Source: JBBSUQ01 sp964389755
Lineage (GTDB): Bacteria > Bacteroidota > Bacteroidia > Flavobacteriales_D > Crocinitomicaceae
Direction of reading: 5' to 3'
Length of the DNA: 64,000 nt
Assembly (NCBI GenBank): GCA_964389755.1
Contig: CAYMEW010000023.1
Coordinates: forward strand, 1 to 64,000
Below, one piece after another: positions 8,601 to 16,004 of this stretch (positions are counted from its first letter, which is position 1; every line of letters begins with the position of its first letter). A program made the translations under genes and the position numbers. The notes beneath the pieces were generated by a model, which was given only the letters and a program-made list of their open reading frames with translations, was not told where the DNA came from and ran no database searches.

Positions 8601-9146
8601 GATACGACCGTTGCGGTAGTGAACGTCTTCGATCCTTCCCATGCCGGAACCGGCGGGTCGGTAGCAAGCTGTAACTACGGTCCGTTCAACCTCTTTGACG
8701 CACTGGGCGGAACGGTTGACCTTGGTGGTACCTGGTATGATGCCAGCGGTACAGCACTTGACGGGGCACTCGTGAACTTCAACGGGGAACTCGCCGGAAG
8801 CTATAATTACGATTACATTACCAGCAACAACATCTGCCCCGAAGATACGGCAACCGTGGAGGTTCAGCTCCAGGACTGTGCGGGAATCGATGAGCAGCAA
8901 CTCGAAGGATTTGCACTCTACCCGAACCCGACCAGCGATTTTGTTTCCGTTTCGTATGAAGGAGCAGGAGTAAATGCTTCCCTGAAACTGGTGGACATAC
9001 GCGGAGCAGTTGTGTTCGCCGATCAGGTTGATTTTAACAACGGTAAAACGTATCAACTCGACCTTTCTTCTTTCGAATCGGGAGTTTATATGCTCACGAT
9101 CCAGGGAGAAAAAGCGGCAACCGTTATCCGGGTGATCAAAAATTAA
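5658..9146 (+). CDS. Multidomain secreted T9SS type A cargo with Fn3 and GEVED domains
   Basis: A 1162-residue secreted protein with a Sec signal peptide (residues 1-25, ending PAGA-Q). A jelly-roll/cleaved-adhesin-like domain follows at about 27-180. Then come Fn3 (182-274), GEVED (274-418, with GEVEDYTF), a second Fn3 (422-514), a second GEVED-like domain (514-655), a third Fn3 (659-750) and a second cleaved-adhesin-like domain (755-912). After two less clear beta modules (912-1075) it ends in a T9SS type A sorting domain (1081-1162) with the FALYPNPTSD motif. The first ATG in a good context is at 5658, since the signal peptide begins there. It is predicted to be exported by T9SS and kept on the cell surface or released; adhesion is the likely role but the ligand is unknown. 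It is monocistronic, with a terminator downstream. Confidence 0.9.
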   Translation: MRKLYKCMLAGLLPLFCLLATPAGAQYFNEDFENGGTFPSGWTLTNGTDDWQIGDGTDYGPGAAHSGTYCAYFNDFSFNSGTTADMITPAIDLQTASSPQLTFWYFDEDDPDTVQILVSTDGTNYTPVFTTPESVDPWTQFTVDLSAYAGSSTVTIAFRGTSEYDNTNPTVDDVVVAEAPTCPAITGLVVNSMTANSANISWIAGGSETAWNVEYGPAGYTPGNGTMLSPAPADTFAVISGLSVNTSYDMYVQADCGSGDLSTWSGPLTVYTGYCVFSTDETDYYIDNFVTSNGASNISNTASGIATNGYGDYTSMTVSQYEGADVDVDITFGLSSGYTFGCNIWIDWNNDLQFDASEEVFATGGYTSHATGTISVPVGTPVGNYTMRVAADYNDTDPQSCTNDINGEVEDYTFTVIPVPSCVPVTGLVVNELTSSSANISWVAGGSETAWNVEYGPAGYTPGTGTVLSPAPTDTFAVINGLTFGSDYDFYVMADCGGGDQSTWAGPLNVFIAYCVPSSEYTSDYLEGITTSGGTQNVSYSTASIPGTGYADESAQIVSTYAGGSFDFETEYVGGGNGVKIWVDWNDNLDFEASEVVFYEASSSATKTGTISVPSGVSVGDYRIRFRGKYGSSADPQPCGETSFGSTVDFTLHVEAAPSCLPVSDLGVMNVLSTTADVFWTVNGTETSWIIEYGPQGFTQGSGITENANANPFGLSSLTPDSDYEFYVKADCGGGDESTWAGPFAFHTPCVPMNATDLCESFEPTSANEGCWTVINGNDDNDSWNLDYATNPYDGDEAAMLYTDYNDGDNDDWLITPNITLTGNEVLNFFYRVQSSTEPNDFEVLLSTTSMDAADFTDTLMHLDSYDNTSYMDTSIDLSAFTGDVFIAFHVPAGGADGYRLYIDQVCFDICTPAPGIDGTADVCRLDNSVDLSAIITAGEPNGTWTFETDPQRVSGSDLNIVGIASGTYEVNYIVTTACTSDTTVAVVNVFDPSHAGTGGSVASCNYGPFNLFDALGGTVDLGGTWYDASGTALDGALVNFNGELAGSYNYDYITSNNICPEDTATVEVQLQDCAGIDEQQLEGFALYPNPTSDFVSVSYEGAGVNASLKLVDIRGAVVFADQVDFNNGKTYQLDLSSFESGVYMLTIQGEKAATVIRVIKN
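6201..7197 (+). repeat. Duplicated Fn3-GEVED module inside the T9SS cargo gene
   Basis: The Fn3 segment at 6201-6477 recurs at 6922-7197. Long amino-acid blocks such as SANISW, GGSETAWNVEYGPAGYTPG and DTFAVI are identical, while the DNA differs mainly at third codon positions. This is an old internal duplication kept by selection on the protein. A third, more diverged copy lies at about 7634-7905. Confidence 0.8.
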
Positions 9147-9189
9147 ACGGAACGGCGGATAAATAAGCCATACATTAGTTAATAAGCAG

Positions 9190-9216
9190 AAGGCGGGCCG
9201 GCAGGTCCGCCTTTTT
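9190..9216 (+). terminator. Intrinsic terminator after the Fn3/GEVED cargo gene
   Basis: A 10-bp stem, AAGGCGGGCC/GGTCCGCCTT with one G-T wobble, has a GGCA tetraloop and is followed by TTT. It lies 44 nt after the stop codon. Confidence 0.85.
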
Positions 9217-9278
9217 ACATTTGTTATCATTTGAAGCGCCGTTGAATAACTATCTTTCGGTTAAAAAGAGACAAAGTG

Positions 9279-9926
9279 ATGCAGACAATCTGTCTTTTCA
9301 GCGGACTGGGTGCCGATGAGCGCATCTTCGAAAACCTGGATCTCGGAAACGCTGAAATTCACCATATCCGATGGATCCAACCGCTTGAGAAAGAATCCAT
9401 GCAATCGTATGCGCAAAGGCTGGCAACACAGATCCCGGCAGAGGACACTGTGTATATCGGTCTATCATTCGGTGGCATGATGGCACTGGAAATTGCCCGG
9501 ATCGTACCTCCCGCGGCTGTCATTTTAATCTCTTCCGCAGGAAATCGCCACGAATTGCCCTTTTATTTTCGCTGGGCGGGCAGGCTGGGCCTGGATAAAC
9601 TGATTCCGCTGACATTACTTCGGCATCCGTCCCGGTTCAAGGATTGGCTGTTTGGAGCGAACACACCACAGTCAAAGCAATTGCTGCGTACTTTTTTAAA
9701 AGAATGCGATCCGCAATACCTGCGTTGGGCGATTCGATGCATCCTTACCTGGCAACGTGTTCATGCGAAGGAACATGTACTCATTCACGGAGAAAAGGAC
9801 CGTTTACTTCCCGCGAACTTCGTAAAAGCGGACCTGCTTATAAAAAAGGCCGGTCACTTCATGGTGCTCGAAGAGGCCGAAGAGGTCAGTGCTTACATTC
9901 GTGCATACCTGCGCAAAAAAAAATAA
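9279..9926 (+). CDS. Small alpha/beta hydrolase
   Basis: A 215-residue cytoplasmic protein with the alpha/beta hydrolase catalytic triad: nucleophile Ser63 in GLSFGG (G61-x-S-x-G65), Asp174 in HGEKDRLLP and His193 in KAGHFMVL. The oxyanion-side glycine motif SGLGADERIF lies at residues 9-18. It is shorter than most esterases because the cap is only a brief helical insert (about 95-150). I prefer the ATG at 9279 over the GTG directly before it. It stands alone between two T9SS cargo genes. The substrate is not predictable from sequence. Confidence 0.8.
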   Translation: MQTICLFSGLGADERIFENLDLGNAEIHHIRWIQPLEKESMQSYAQRLATQIPAEDTVYIGLSFGGMMALEIARIVPPAAVILISSAGNRHELPFYFRWAGRLGLDKLIPLTLLRHPSRFKDWLFGANTPQSKQLLRTFLKECDPQYLRWAIRCILTWQRVHAKEHVLIHGEKDRLLPANFVKADLLIKKAGHFMVLEEAEEVSAYIRAYLRKKK

Positions 9927-10171
9927 AAATTTTTCACGGCAGTTTAATCTTGGAATCCTATAGCCGTTTCCTAACGGTTATCGCATCGAGTCTGCTTGTT
10001 GTTTTTTTAGTTAATTTATTGATGGATAGTGTTTTAAAACTGTTTTGCTTGAAATCTTTAAAGTATACCGATGAGGTAGAAGTTGTTTTCAGTACTTTCA
10101 CAAATTTCGTAAGTACCTACATTCAGGCGAATTTTGAGCTTCATAAGGCAGTACGGATCGTGTACATATAA

Positions 10172-10226
10172 CGCATGAATACCCTATGAATACCGCATAG
10201 ATACCGCATGAATACCGTATGAAAAT
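10172..10226. repeat. 11-bp tandem repeat, five units
   Basis: Five consecutive 11-nt units follow CGCATGAATAC: the first and fourth are exact, the second and third differ at two or three positions, and the fifth decays at its end. The period is about one helical turn, so any protein bound to the units would be aligned on one DNA face. It lies 180 nt upstream of the predicted promoter. Confidence 0.8.
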
Positions 10227-10405
10227 AACTGAACAACTTCCGGGAGGAGATAAATCAGGTCTTGGAATCTCACGCGCTCGATTTGACTGCTTATCAGTTG
10301 CTTTGAGTAACTCCGTTAACTTCTTTTAAAGAATTACATTTTTAAAAAAAAGGCATTTTTCACATATTTGCCCTGTCTATTAAAATGAAGCATAGGCACG
10401 ATTTT

Positions 10406-10437
10406 TTTGGAAAAGCGTGTGTTTTTGCGTAATTTTA
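10406..10437 (+). promoter_or_regulatory. Bacteroidota promoter for the 595-aa cargo gene
   Basis: A -33 TTTG (10406-10409), a 20-nt spacer and TAATTTTA (10430-10437, one mismatch to TAnnTTTG) place transcription start about 20-25 nt before the ATG at 10468. Confidence 0.6.
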
Positions 10438-10467
10438 TGGATGTAATTATTTATAATTCAAATTTTT

Positions 10468-12255
10468 ATGAAAAAAGCTTACTTATCTATTGTACTGGCA
10501 GGATTTTCCGTGGCAGCCCTTGCACAGGAGCAACACTCCATCGTGTCGCGTAAAGCGCGTGGGTTCTCCGAAAAAATCCCGACCTCAATTCAACCGCAGT
10601 TTTCAGCGAAAGCTACTCCACTGTGGCAGAATGATTTTTCAAACGCTTCCGACTGGGTAATCTCCAACAACACCGGGGATAACCAAAACTGGGAGATTAC
10701 AACTACAACAGACCCTTCGATCGGTTACAATACCGGGCCCTGGGTAGATGCTTCAGATGTAGTATCGAATGAGAACGGTTATGCACTCTTTAACTCGGAC
10801 GGAGTTGGATCCGACGGTGGAATGCAGGACGCGTACATCACCAATGCAACGGCTTTCGATCTCTCTGCCAACGCAAACGTGATCATCCAGTTTTACCAGC
10901 GTATTCGCAAGTTTACGAATACCGAAACGTTTGTGCAGGTGAGCTCGGATAACGGTGCTACCTGGACGGATTTCGAAGTGAATGCGGCAAAACCCGTAAG
11001 TGTGACTTACGAAGAGCAAATCGCTGTGAACATTTCTTCAGCAGCGGGTGGACAGTCTTCCGTACTGATCCGTTTTAACTACCGTGGTTCATGGGATTAC
11101 CTGTGGGCAGTTGACGATGTAAAGATCTTCGCGCAGCCGGATAACAACATCGAGATCACAACAGCTTACTTCTCAGGTGAGAACAATGAAGGTACAGAGT
11201 ACGGTCGTACGCCGATGATGCAGTTGGATGATGCTTACCTCGTGGGTCTTGACATCACCAACACAGGTGTGCTTACGCAAACTGCCATCACCGCAACAGC
11301 GGATTTCGGTTCGTTTACTTCTAATTTCTCCGCAGCAAGCATCGCACCGCAGGATACGATCAACCTCGAGAACACGGAAACTCCGACACTCGCAGTAGGT
11401 CAGTACGACGGTGTGTTTACAGCAACGTCTGCAGAAGAAACTTCAGGAGATTACTTCGATGACAACACCTACAACCGTTCTTTTGCAGTAACAAACGATG
11501 TTTACTCAATTGACGGTATCGATATCTACCCGGCAGCAGACCTCAAACTGTCTTCCCTCGGAACAAACAGCTTTACAGGTGGTGAGGATAACTTCCTGAT
11601 GGCTTCCTGGTACCACGTAAAACAGGCACAGGATTTCTATGGTGTTCGTATTGAACTCGCTAACGGTACGGTAGAAGGAGCAGAAGTTTCAGCTTCCATC
11701 ATCGATACAACGGAACTCCTCGCAGACGGAACACAGCCGCTCGTAATCTCTGATATCTACAACGTAACAGCTGCCGATATCACAAACGGGTACATGGTTA
11801 TTCCGTTTACGTCTTCAATGACGCTTTCACCGGGTTGCTACTATGCAGCAGTAACGCTGAGCTCTTTCGGAAATACAAGCGATATTCGTATCCTTGATGA
11901 CCAGACAGTAAGCCAGCCGCCGCTTGCATCTGTGATCTACATCCCGGGTGACGGTACTTACACAAACGGAGAAGCAACTGCGATCCGTCTGCTGGCAGGT
12001 ACTACAGGTCTTGATGAAACAACCATGGAAGGAGTGAGCGTTTACCCGAACCCGTCAAACGGTCTGGTGAACATCTCGAACGACAATCACTTCAGCAACA
12101 CGATCACAGTTACAGATATCACTGGTAAAGTTGTAACAACTACCAGCGCAACTGCTGCAGCTGCAATTGACCTTTCCGCTTACGGTAAAGGAGTGTACAT
12201 GGTGACGATCTCTAACGAGAAAGGTCGCAAAACAGAGCGCGTGGTTATCAAATAA
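10468..12255 (+). CDS. Secreted T9SS type A cargo protein
   Basis: A 595-residue exported protein. The signal peptide covers residues 1-20 (ending AALAQ), and a jelly-roll/MAM-like domain occupies about 50-230 (it opens with WQNDFSNASDWVISNNTG). The middle consists of beta-sandwich regions I cannot name (about 230-515). The C-terminus (about 520-595) is a T9SS type A sorting domain with VSVYPNPSNG and a final KTERVVIK. The gene uses a strikingly narrow codon set (for example AAC, ATC, TTC and CGT) compared with neighbours, has a good promoter and a strong terminator, and is monocistronic. This suggests high expression of a surface protein; that last point is inference. Confidence 0.88.
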   Translation: MKKAYLSIVLAGFSVAALAQEQHSIVSRKARGFSEKIPTSIQPQFSAKATPLWQNDFSNASDWVISNNTGDNQNWEITTTTDPSIGYNTGPWVDASDVVSNENGYALFNSDGVGSDGGMQDAYITNATAFDLSANANVIIQFYQRIRKFTNTETFVQVSSDNGATWTDFEVNAAKPVSVTYEEQIAVNISSAAGGQSSVLIRFNYRGSWDYLWAVDDVKIFAQPDNNIEITTAYFSGENNEGTEYGRTPMMQLDDAYLVGLDITNTGVLTQTAITATADFGSFTSNFSAASIAPQDTINLENTETPTLAVGQYDGVFTATSAEETSGDYFDDNTYNRSFAVTNDVYSIDGIDIYPAADLKLSSLGTNSFTGGEDNFLMASWYHVKQAQDFYGVRIELANGTVEGAEVSASIIDTTELLADGTQPLVISDIYNVTAADITNGYMVIPFTSSMTLSPGCYYAAVTLSSFGNTSDIRILDDQTVSQPPLASVIYIPGDGTYTNGEATAIRLLAGTTGLDETTMEGVSVYPNPSNGLVNISNDNHFSNTITVTDITGKVVTTTSATAAAAIDLSAYGKGVYMVTISNEKGRKTERVVIK

Positions 12256-12286
12256 GATACACCGCTTTCATAATATTTTTTCAGCG

Positions 12287-12313
12287 AAGGGCTTCCGTTT
12301 TCGGAGGCCCTTT
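12287..12313 (+). terminator. Intrinsic terminator after the 595-aa cargo gene
   Basis: An 11-bp stem, AAGGGCTTCCG/CGGAGGCCCTT with one wobble pair, has a TTTT loop. The following T tract is short (TTTGTGCTAT). It lies 32 nt after the stop. Confidence 0.75.
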
Positions 12314-12369
12314 GTGCTATCCGTATTTCGATTTCCATACATCGGAAGACTAAAATTGCAACCGAATGG

Positions 12370-12399
12370 GTTTCCCGAACCCGTGTTTTTTTACCTTTG
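12370..12399 (+). promoter_or_regulatory. fabD promoter
   Basis: TACCTTTG at 12392-12399 is a perfect TAnnTTTG element ending 17 nt before the fabD ATG. TTTC at 12370-12373, 18 nt upstream, is a near match to the -33 TTTG. Confidence 0.6.
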
Positions 12400-12416
12400 C
12401 ACTCAAATTTTGAATC

Positions 12417-13301
12417 ATGAAAGCATACGTTTTTCCCGGTCAGGGAGCACAATTTTCAGGAATGGGGAAGGACCTTTACGATTCTTCGGATAAAGCAAAA
12501 GCCCTGTTTGCACAGGCCAACGATATACTTGGTTTCGATATCCAGCAGATCATGTTCAGTGGCTCGGACGAAGAACTGAAGCAGACGAAAGTGACGCAGC
12601 CCGCGATATTTCTCCATTCGACCATCCTTGCCGCGTGTCTCGGAGATGCGTTCAAACCGGATATGACAGCAGGCCATTCACTCGGAGAAATATCGGCACT
12701 CGTGGCCAGTGGGACGCTGCGCTTCGAAGACGGACTTCGCCTGGTTCATAAAAGAGCGTTAGCCATGCAAAAAGCCTGCGAGGCCGAACCGTCAACCATG
12801 GCAGCCATTCTCGGCCTTGAAGACGATGTGGTCGAAAGGATCTGTGAAGAAACGGAAGGAACCGTGGTGGCAGCCAATTACAACTGTCCTGGACAACTCG
12901 TGATCTCGGGAAGCGTGCCTGCAGTCGAGAAAGCGTGTGAAAAACTGACGGAAGCAGGTGCAAAACGTGCGCTGATCCTGCCGGTGGGAGGAGCTTTCCA
13001 TTCTCCGCTGATGGAACCGGCGCGCGAAGAACTCGCCAGTGCGATTGAAGCAACTGAGTTCGCGAAACCGAAATGCCCGGTCTACCAGAACGTAATTGCG
13101 CGCGCGGTAACTGATCCCGCAGAAATACAGAAAAACCTGATCGATCAGCTGACTGCGCCTGTGCGTTGGACACAGACTATGCAGCAAATGATCGCGGATG
13201 GTGCTACCGAAGTGATCGAAGTGGGACCCGGAAAAGTATTGCAGGGACTCTTTAAAAAAGTGGACCGCGCATTTCCGTGTTCGAGCGCCACGATTGAATA
13301 G
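12417..13301 (+). CDS. fabD: Malonyl-CoA:ACP transacylase
   Basis: This enzyme moves the malonyl group from CoA to acyl carrier protein, feeding type II fatty-acid synthesis in the cytoplasm. The 294-residue length is normal. Landmarks are FPGQG at 6-10, nucleophile Ser88 in AGHSLGE (85-91), Gln160-containing PGQLVISG, and catalytic His195 in GGAFHSPLM. It has its own promoter and a strong terminator, so it is probably expressed as a single gene rather than within a fab operon. Confidence 0.97.
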   Translation: MKAYVFPGQGAQFSGMGKDLYDSSDKAKALFAQANDILGFDIQQIMFSGSDEELKQTKVTQPAIFLHSTILAACLGDAFKPDMTAGHSLGEISALVASGTLRFEDGLRLVHKRALAMQKACEAEPSTMAAILGLEDDVVERICEETEGTVVAANYNCPGQLVISGSVPAVEKACEKLTEAGAKRALILPVGGAFHSPLMEPAREELASAIEATEFAKPKCPVYQNVIARAVTDPAEIQKNLIDQLTAPVRWTQTMQQMIADGATEVIEVGPGKVLQGLFKKVDRAFPCSSATIE

Positions 13302-13320
13302 ACAGGAAAAAATAATTCGA

Positions 13321-13355
13321 ATCCCGCACTTTTTTTGAAAATGCGGGATTTTTTT
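13321..13355 (+). terminator. Intrinsic terminator after fabD
   Basis: The perfect 8-bp stem ATCCCGCA/TGCGGGAT (13321-13328 with 13342-13349) is followed by seven Ts. It lies 20 nt after the fabD stop. Confidence 0.88.
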
Positions 13356-13407
13356 ATGGAATTCGGTGAAGTGCTGCATCTCAAGAGAAACAATAAAACA
13401 GATCAGC

Positions 13408-14148
13408 ATGAAAAATTTAATCACACTTATTTGCCTGGCACTTGGCTCCGCTTCGTTCGGACAGGTTGCGCTGGGAGACGTTGTCGGAATCGTGGTATCC
13501 GCAGATTCCCTCCATGAACCGATCGTGGGAGCAAAACCCTACATCGACGATAACAACGGAAGCCGCTATTATGCCATTACGGATGTCGACGGAAGCTTCC
13601 GTATCAGTGCAGTACCTTCGGGACAGTATAAAATGAACATCATTTACATGGGAGATACGCTGAAAGAAGTTGCCGTGAATGTCCCGATCGACGGATACGA
13701 CAATCTTGGTGAAATTATGTTTGAAAGTGGTTTCCAGGAGATGATGGCAATTGATGTACCCGGATACGATCCCAACCGGATTCGCCTGGTGTACGGAGAA
13801 TTGCCGGTCCCGGAAATGACCGCTAAAGAGATCGCGCGCAGTCCGGTAAAATTCGATATGAGCAGCCTGGTGGCGGGGATGGATTCCGGTGTGAAACGCA
13901 CGGATGACGGGGAACTGGTTTTTCGCGGAGCGCGGAAAGGAGATATGATTTACATGATTGACGGGATCAAATCGCGTGAGATCAGCCAGGTGCCCAGTGT
14001 TGCAATCGGGCGCGTGAAAGTATATTCCGGCGGACTTCCGGCCAAGTACGGCGATACGCTCGGAGGAGTGGTCGTGATGGAAACAAAAAGTTACTTCGAC
14101 CTTTACCGCGCCTGGATGCTAGGGCAGGGAACGGCTGTTCAGGAATAG
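13408..14148 (+). CDS. Short carboxypeptidase-regulatory plus TonB-plug protein without barrel
   Basis: A 246-residue exported protein with a signal peptide at 1-19 (SASFGQ). A carboxypeptidase-regulatory-like beta-sandwich occupies about 24-105 (DVVGIVVSADS, then DVDGSFRISAVPSGQY). Residues about 140-228 resemble a TonB-receptor plug: FRGARKGDMIYMIDGI, then IGRVKVYSGGLPAKYGDTLG. The frame then ends after SYFDLYRAWM with no beta-barrel, whereas normal receptors of this kind run to 700-1000 residues. The downstream DNA (24 bp) belongs to the 3' end of the convergent manC, so this is not a simple frameshift. The start at 13408 is set by the signal peptide. It may be a periplasmic protein derived from a receptor; its function is unknown. 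Confidence 0.7.
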   Translation: MKNLITLICLALGSASFGQVALGDVVGIVVSADSLHEPIVGAKPYIDDNNGSRYYAITDVDGSFRISAVPSGQYKMNIIYMGDTLKEVAVNVPIDGYDNLGEIMFESGFQEMMAIDVPGYDPNRIRLVYGELPVPEMTAKEIARSPVKFDMSSLVAGMDSGVKRTDDGELVFRGARKGDMIYMIDGIKSREISQVPSVAIGRVKVYSGGLPAKYGDTLGGVVVMETKSYFDLYRAWMLGQGTAVQE

Positions 14149-14171
14149 AAAACGTTAATATCCAACCACCA

Positions 14172-15269
14172 TCAATTTTTCTTATCAAAAAAATGTGGGC
14201 TCGATTCTTCCATCGGGCTCATATATTTTTTAAGGTTTTGCTCGTCATTCTTATTCAGGATCATCAGCATGTTGTCCGATTCCACCACGATGTGATCGTT
14301 CAGTCCTTCGATAAGTGCCAGTTTATCATCCGGCAGGTTCACAATGCAGTTCGAGGAATTGATCATATACACATTTTTACCGATCACCGCATTGCCGTTG
14401 TAATCCTTTTCGAGATGCGTGTAGAGGCTGCTCCACGTACCGAGGTCAGACCAGTCGAAGTTGGCCAGCACGACTTCCGCATTCCGGGCATGTTCCATAA
14501 TCGCGAAATCGATCGAAATATCCTCACACACTTCAAAACTGTGTTGTACATGCGCCTTTTCCCCGGAACTTCCGTATACACTCAGGTCTCCGGCAAACAA
14601 TTCGTGCAGTTCAGGCTTAAACTTTTCAAGCGAGTGCAGGATTGTTTTTGCCTGCCACACGAAAATACCGGAGTTCCAGTAATAATTCCCGCTTTTTAAG
14701 AAGAGTTCCGCGATCTCACGGCTAGGTTTTTCCCGGAAATGTTTAACCGGCGTCACCTGTCCCGGTACGAGGTCGCTTTCTTCCGAAAATTCGATATAGC
14801 CGTAGCCGGTATCAGGGCGGGTTGGCTTGATCCCGATGGTCAACAGTTTTTCATCACGTGAAGCCGCATCGATCGCGATACTGACCGTTTCCTCAAACTT
14901 ATCTTCCTTCAGGATCAGGTGATCGGAAGGAGCCGTCACTAAAACGGCTTCCGGGTTTTGGGAATAGATCTTTGCTGCAGCATACGCGATGCAGGGAGCC
15001 GTATTTTTGCGGAGCGGCTCGGTGAGAATTTGTGCATCCGAGAGTTCCGGTACCTGTTCCTTTACGAGCTGGAAATAGGCTTCGTTCGTTACGACATAAA
15101 TATTTTCTTCCGGGGCAATGCGGGAAAGGCGTTCGAAAGTCATGCGCAGCAGCGATTTGCCAATGCCCAGGACATCCAGGAATTGTTTCGGGCGTTGCGG
15201 CGTAGACATGGGCCAGAAGCGGCTTCCGATCCCGCCGGCCATAATGATGCAGTAATTATTCGGGTTCAT
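14172..15269 (-). CDS. manC: Mannose-1-phosphate guanylyltransferase
   Basis: This enzyme makes GDP-mannose from mannose-1-phosphate and GTP, a precursor for surface glycans. The 365-residue protein opens with the nucleotidyltransferase signature (MAGGIGSRFWPMSTPQRPKQF, residues 10-30) and carries the downstream GYGYIEF and NSGIFVW motifs of the family. It has only the pyrophosphorylase part and lacks the C-terminal isomerase domain of bifunctional ManC/AlgA enzymes. Its ATG overlaps the stop of the SprT-like gene (ATGA), so the two are co-transcribed. Other sugar genes sit 44 kb away in the right-hand polysaccharide operon. Confidence 0.9.
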   Translation of the reverse strand: MNPNNYCIIMAGGIGSRFWPMSTPQRPKQFLDVLGIGKSLLRMTFERLSRIAPEENIYVVTNEAYFQLVKEQVPELSDAQILTEPLRKNTAPCIAYAAAKIYSQNPEAVLVTAPSDHLILKEDKFEETVSIAIDAASRDEKLLTIGIKPTRPDTGYGYIEFSEESDLVPGQVTPVKHFREKPSREIAELFLKSGNYYWNSGIFVWQAKTILHSLEKFKPELHELFAGDLSVYGSSGEKAHVQHSFEVCEDISIDFAIMEHARNAEVVLANFDWSDLGTWSSLYTHLEKDYNGNAVIGKNVYMINSSNCIVNLPDDKLALIEGLNDHIVVESDNMLMILNKNDEQNLKKYMSPMEESSPHFFDKKN

Positions 15270-15904
15270 GCGTGTACAGTTTCAATGGGTTTCACCAGTG
15301 CCAAACAGTTGACTGTGTATCGTTTTTTCGTGTGTAGTTCTTCGCACAAAAAGCGGTTTCTTCGCAACTCGCCTTTTCTGAAAACACGGTTATTCAACGT
15401 AAAAGTAGTGTTTTTTGCTAATTTCTCAAGCGGAAGCATTCCTTCCGGGTGACGATCGTAACGCTGCAGCGCGCGCGCAAGCTGCGTATCACTGCATGAA
15501 CTGGCCCGGGTCGAGACCATTGAACGCATGAGTGCTTTTTCAAGGTCCGGCGGAACCATGCGCGCTTCCAGGACGGGTAGCAACAGGTTTCGGTAGGCGC
15601 GTTTCCATTCTTCGCCATGCGGTGCCACGGAATGCCCGAATTTGTCATAAGTGACCAGGTGCGCAAACTCATGCACGGTCGTTATTAAAAAAGAATACGG
15701 GTTCAGATCGCCGTTGATACTGATCTGGTGTTTCTCCCCGGGTCTTCCGGCCCTGAAATCACCGAGTTTCGAGCGACGTCCGTTGACGATCTTAAAGCGA
15801 ACCGGAAATTGATAAAAAAGGTTAAGAACATAGTCCGTGGCGGCCTCCGGCAGGAAGCGCCCGAATATCGCTTTGTCTCTTTCTTTACGCGTGTTAGCAC
15901 TCAT
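15266..15904 (-). CDS. SprT-like zinc metalloprotease-fold protein
   Basis: A 212-residue cytoplasmic protein with the SprT/Spartan core: HEFAH at residues 78-82 and a third probable ligand, His96, in the APHGEEWKR block. The C-terminal part (about 160-212) is basic and lacks the four-cysteine zinc ribbon of many SprT proteins. I chose the ATG at 15904 over a TTG 12 nt upstream. A TAATTTTG -7 element lies only 9 nt before this ATG. It heads a two-gene unit with manC. By family it could act on DNA-protein crosslinks, but bacterial SprT-like proteins are poorly characterised. Confidence 0.82.
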   Translation of the reverse strand: MSANTRKERDKAIFGRFLPEAATDYVLNLFYQFPVRFKIVNGRRSKLGDFRAGRPGEKHQISINGDLNPYSFLITTVHEFAHLVTYDKFGHSVAPHGEEWKRAYRNLLLPVLEARMVPPDLEKALMRSMVSTRASSCSDTQLARALQRYDRHPEGMLPLEKLAKNTTFTLNNRVFRKGELRRNRFLCEELHTKKRYTVNCLALVKPIETVHA

Positions 15905-15913
15905 TCGCTTCCC

Positions 15914-15921
15914 CAAAATTA
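15914..15921 (-). promoter_or_regulatory. -7 element of the sprT-like/manC unit
   Basis: On the minus strand this reads TAATTTTG, a perfect TAnnTTTG, 9 nt from the ATG at 15904. Transcription would begin almost at the start codon. Confidence 0.5.
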
Positions 15922-16004
15922 CAGTTTTTCAGGGCAGATTCTGCTGAAAGTTTCGAACCGCATGCCGTTTATAAAGGAAATATCCGTTAATTTAGCGGGG
16001 AACT

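Larger units (their letters stand above)
9927..10467. other. 541-bp A/T-rich intergenic region with tandem repeat and promoter
   Basis: No credible gene. A 49-codon frame at 10022-10171 has no recognisable family. The region holds an 11-bp tandem repeat (10172-10226) and a good -33/-7 promoter (10406-10437) for the downstream cargo gene. The rest is A/T-rich. Confidence 0.55.

Noticed and set aside
8163..9230. 355-codon open frame on the minus strand
   Set aside because: It is antisense to the end of the Fn3/GEVED cargo gene, rich in Cys and Arg without any family pattern. It exists because the opposite coding strand avoids certain codons.
10022..10171. 49-codon frame upstream of the 11-bp tandem repeat
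   Set aside because: No homology pattern, no -7 element in place and A/T-rich sequence; insufficient support for a gene.
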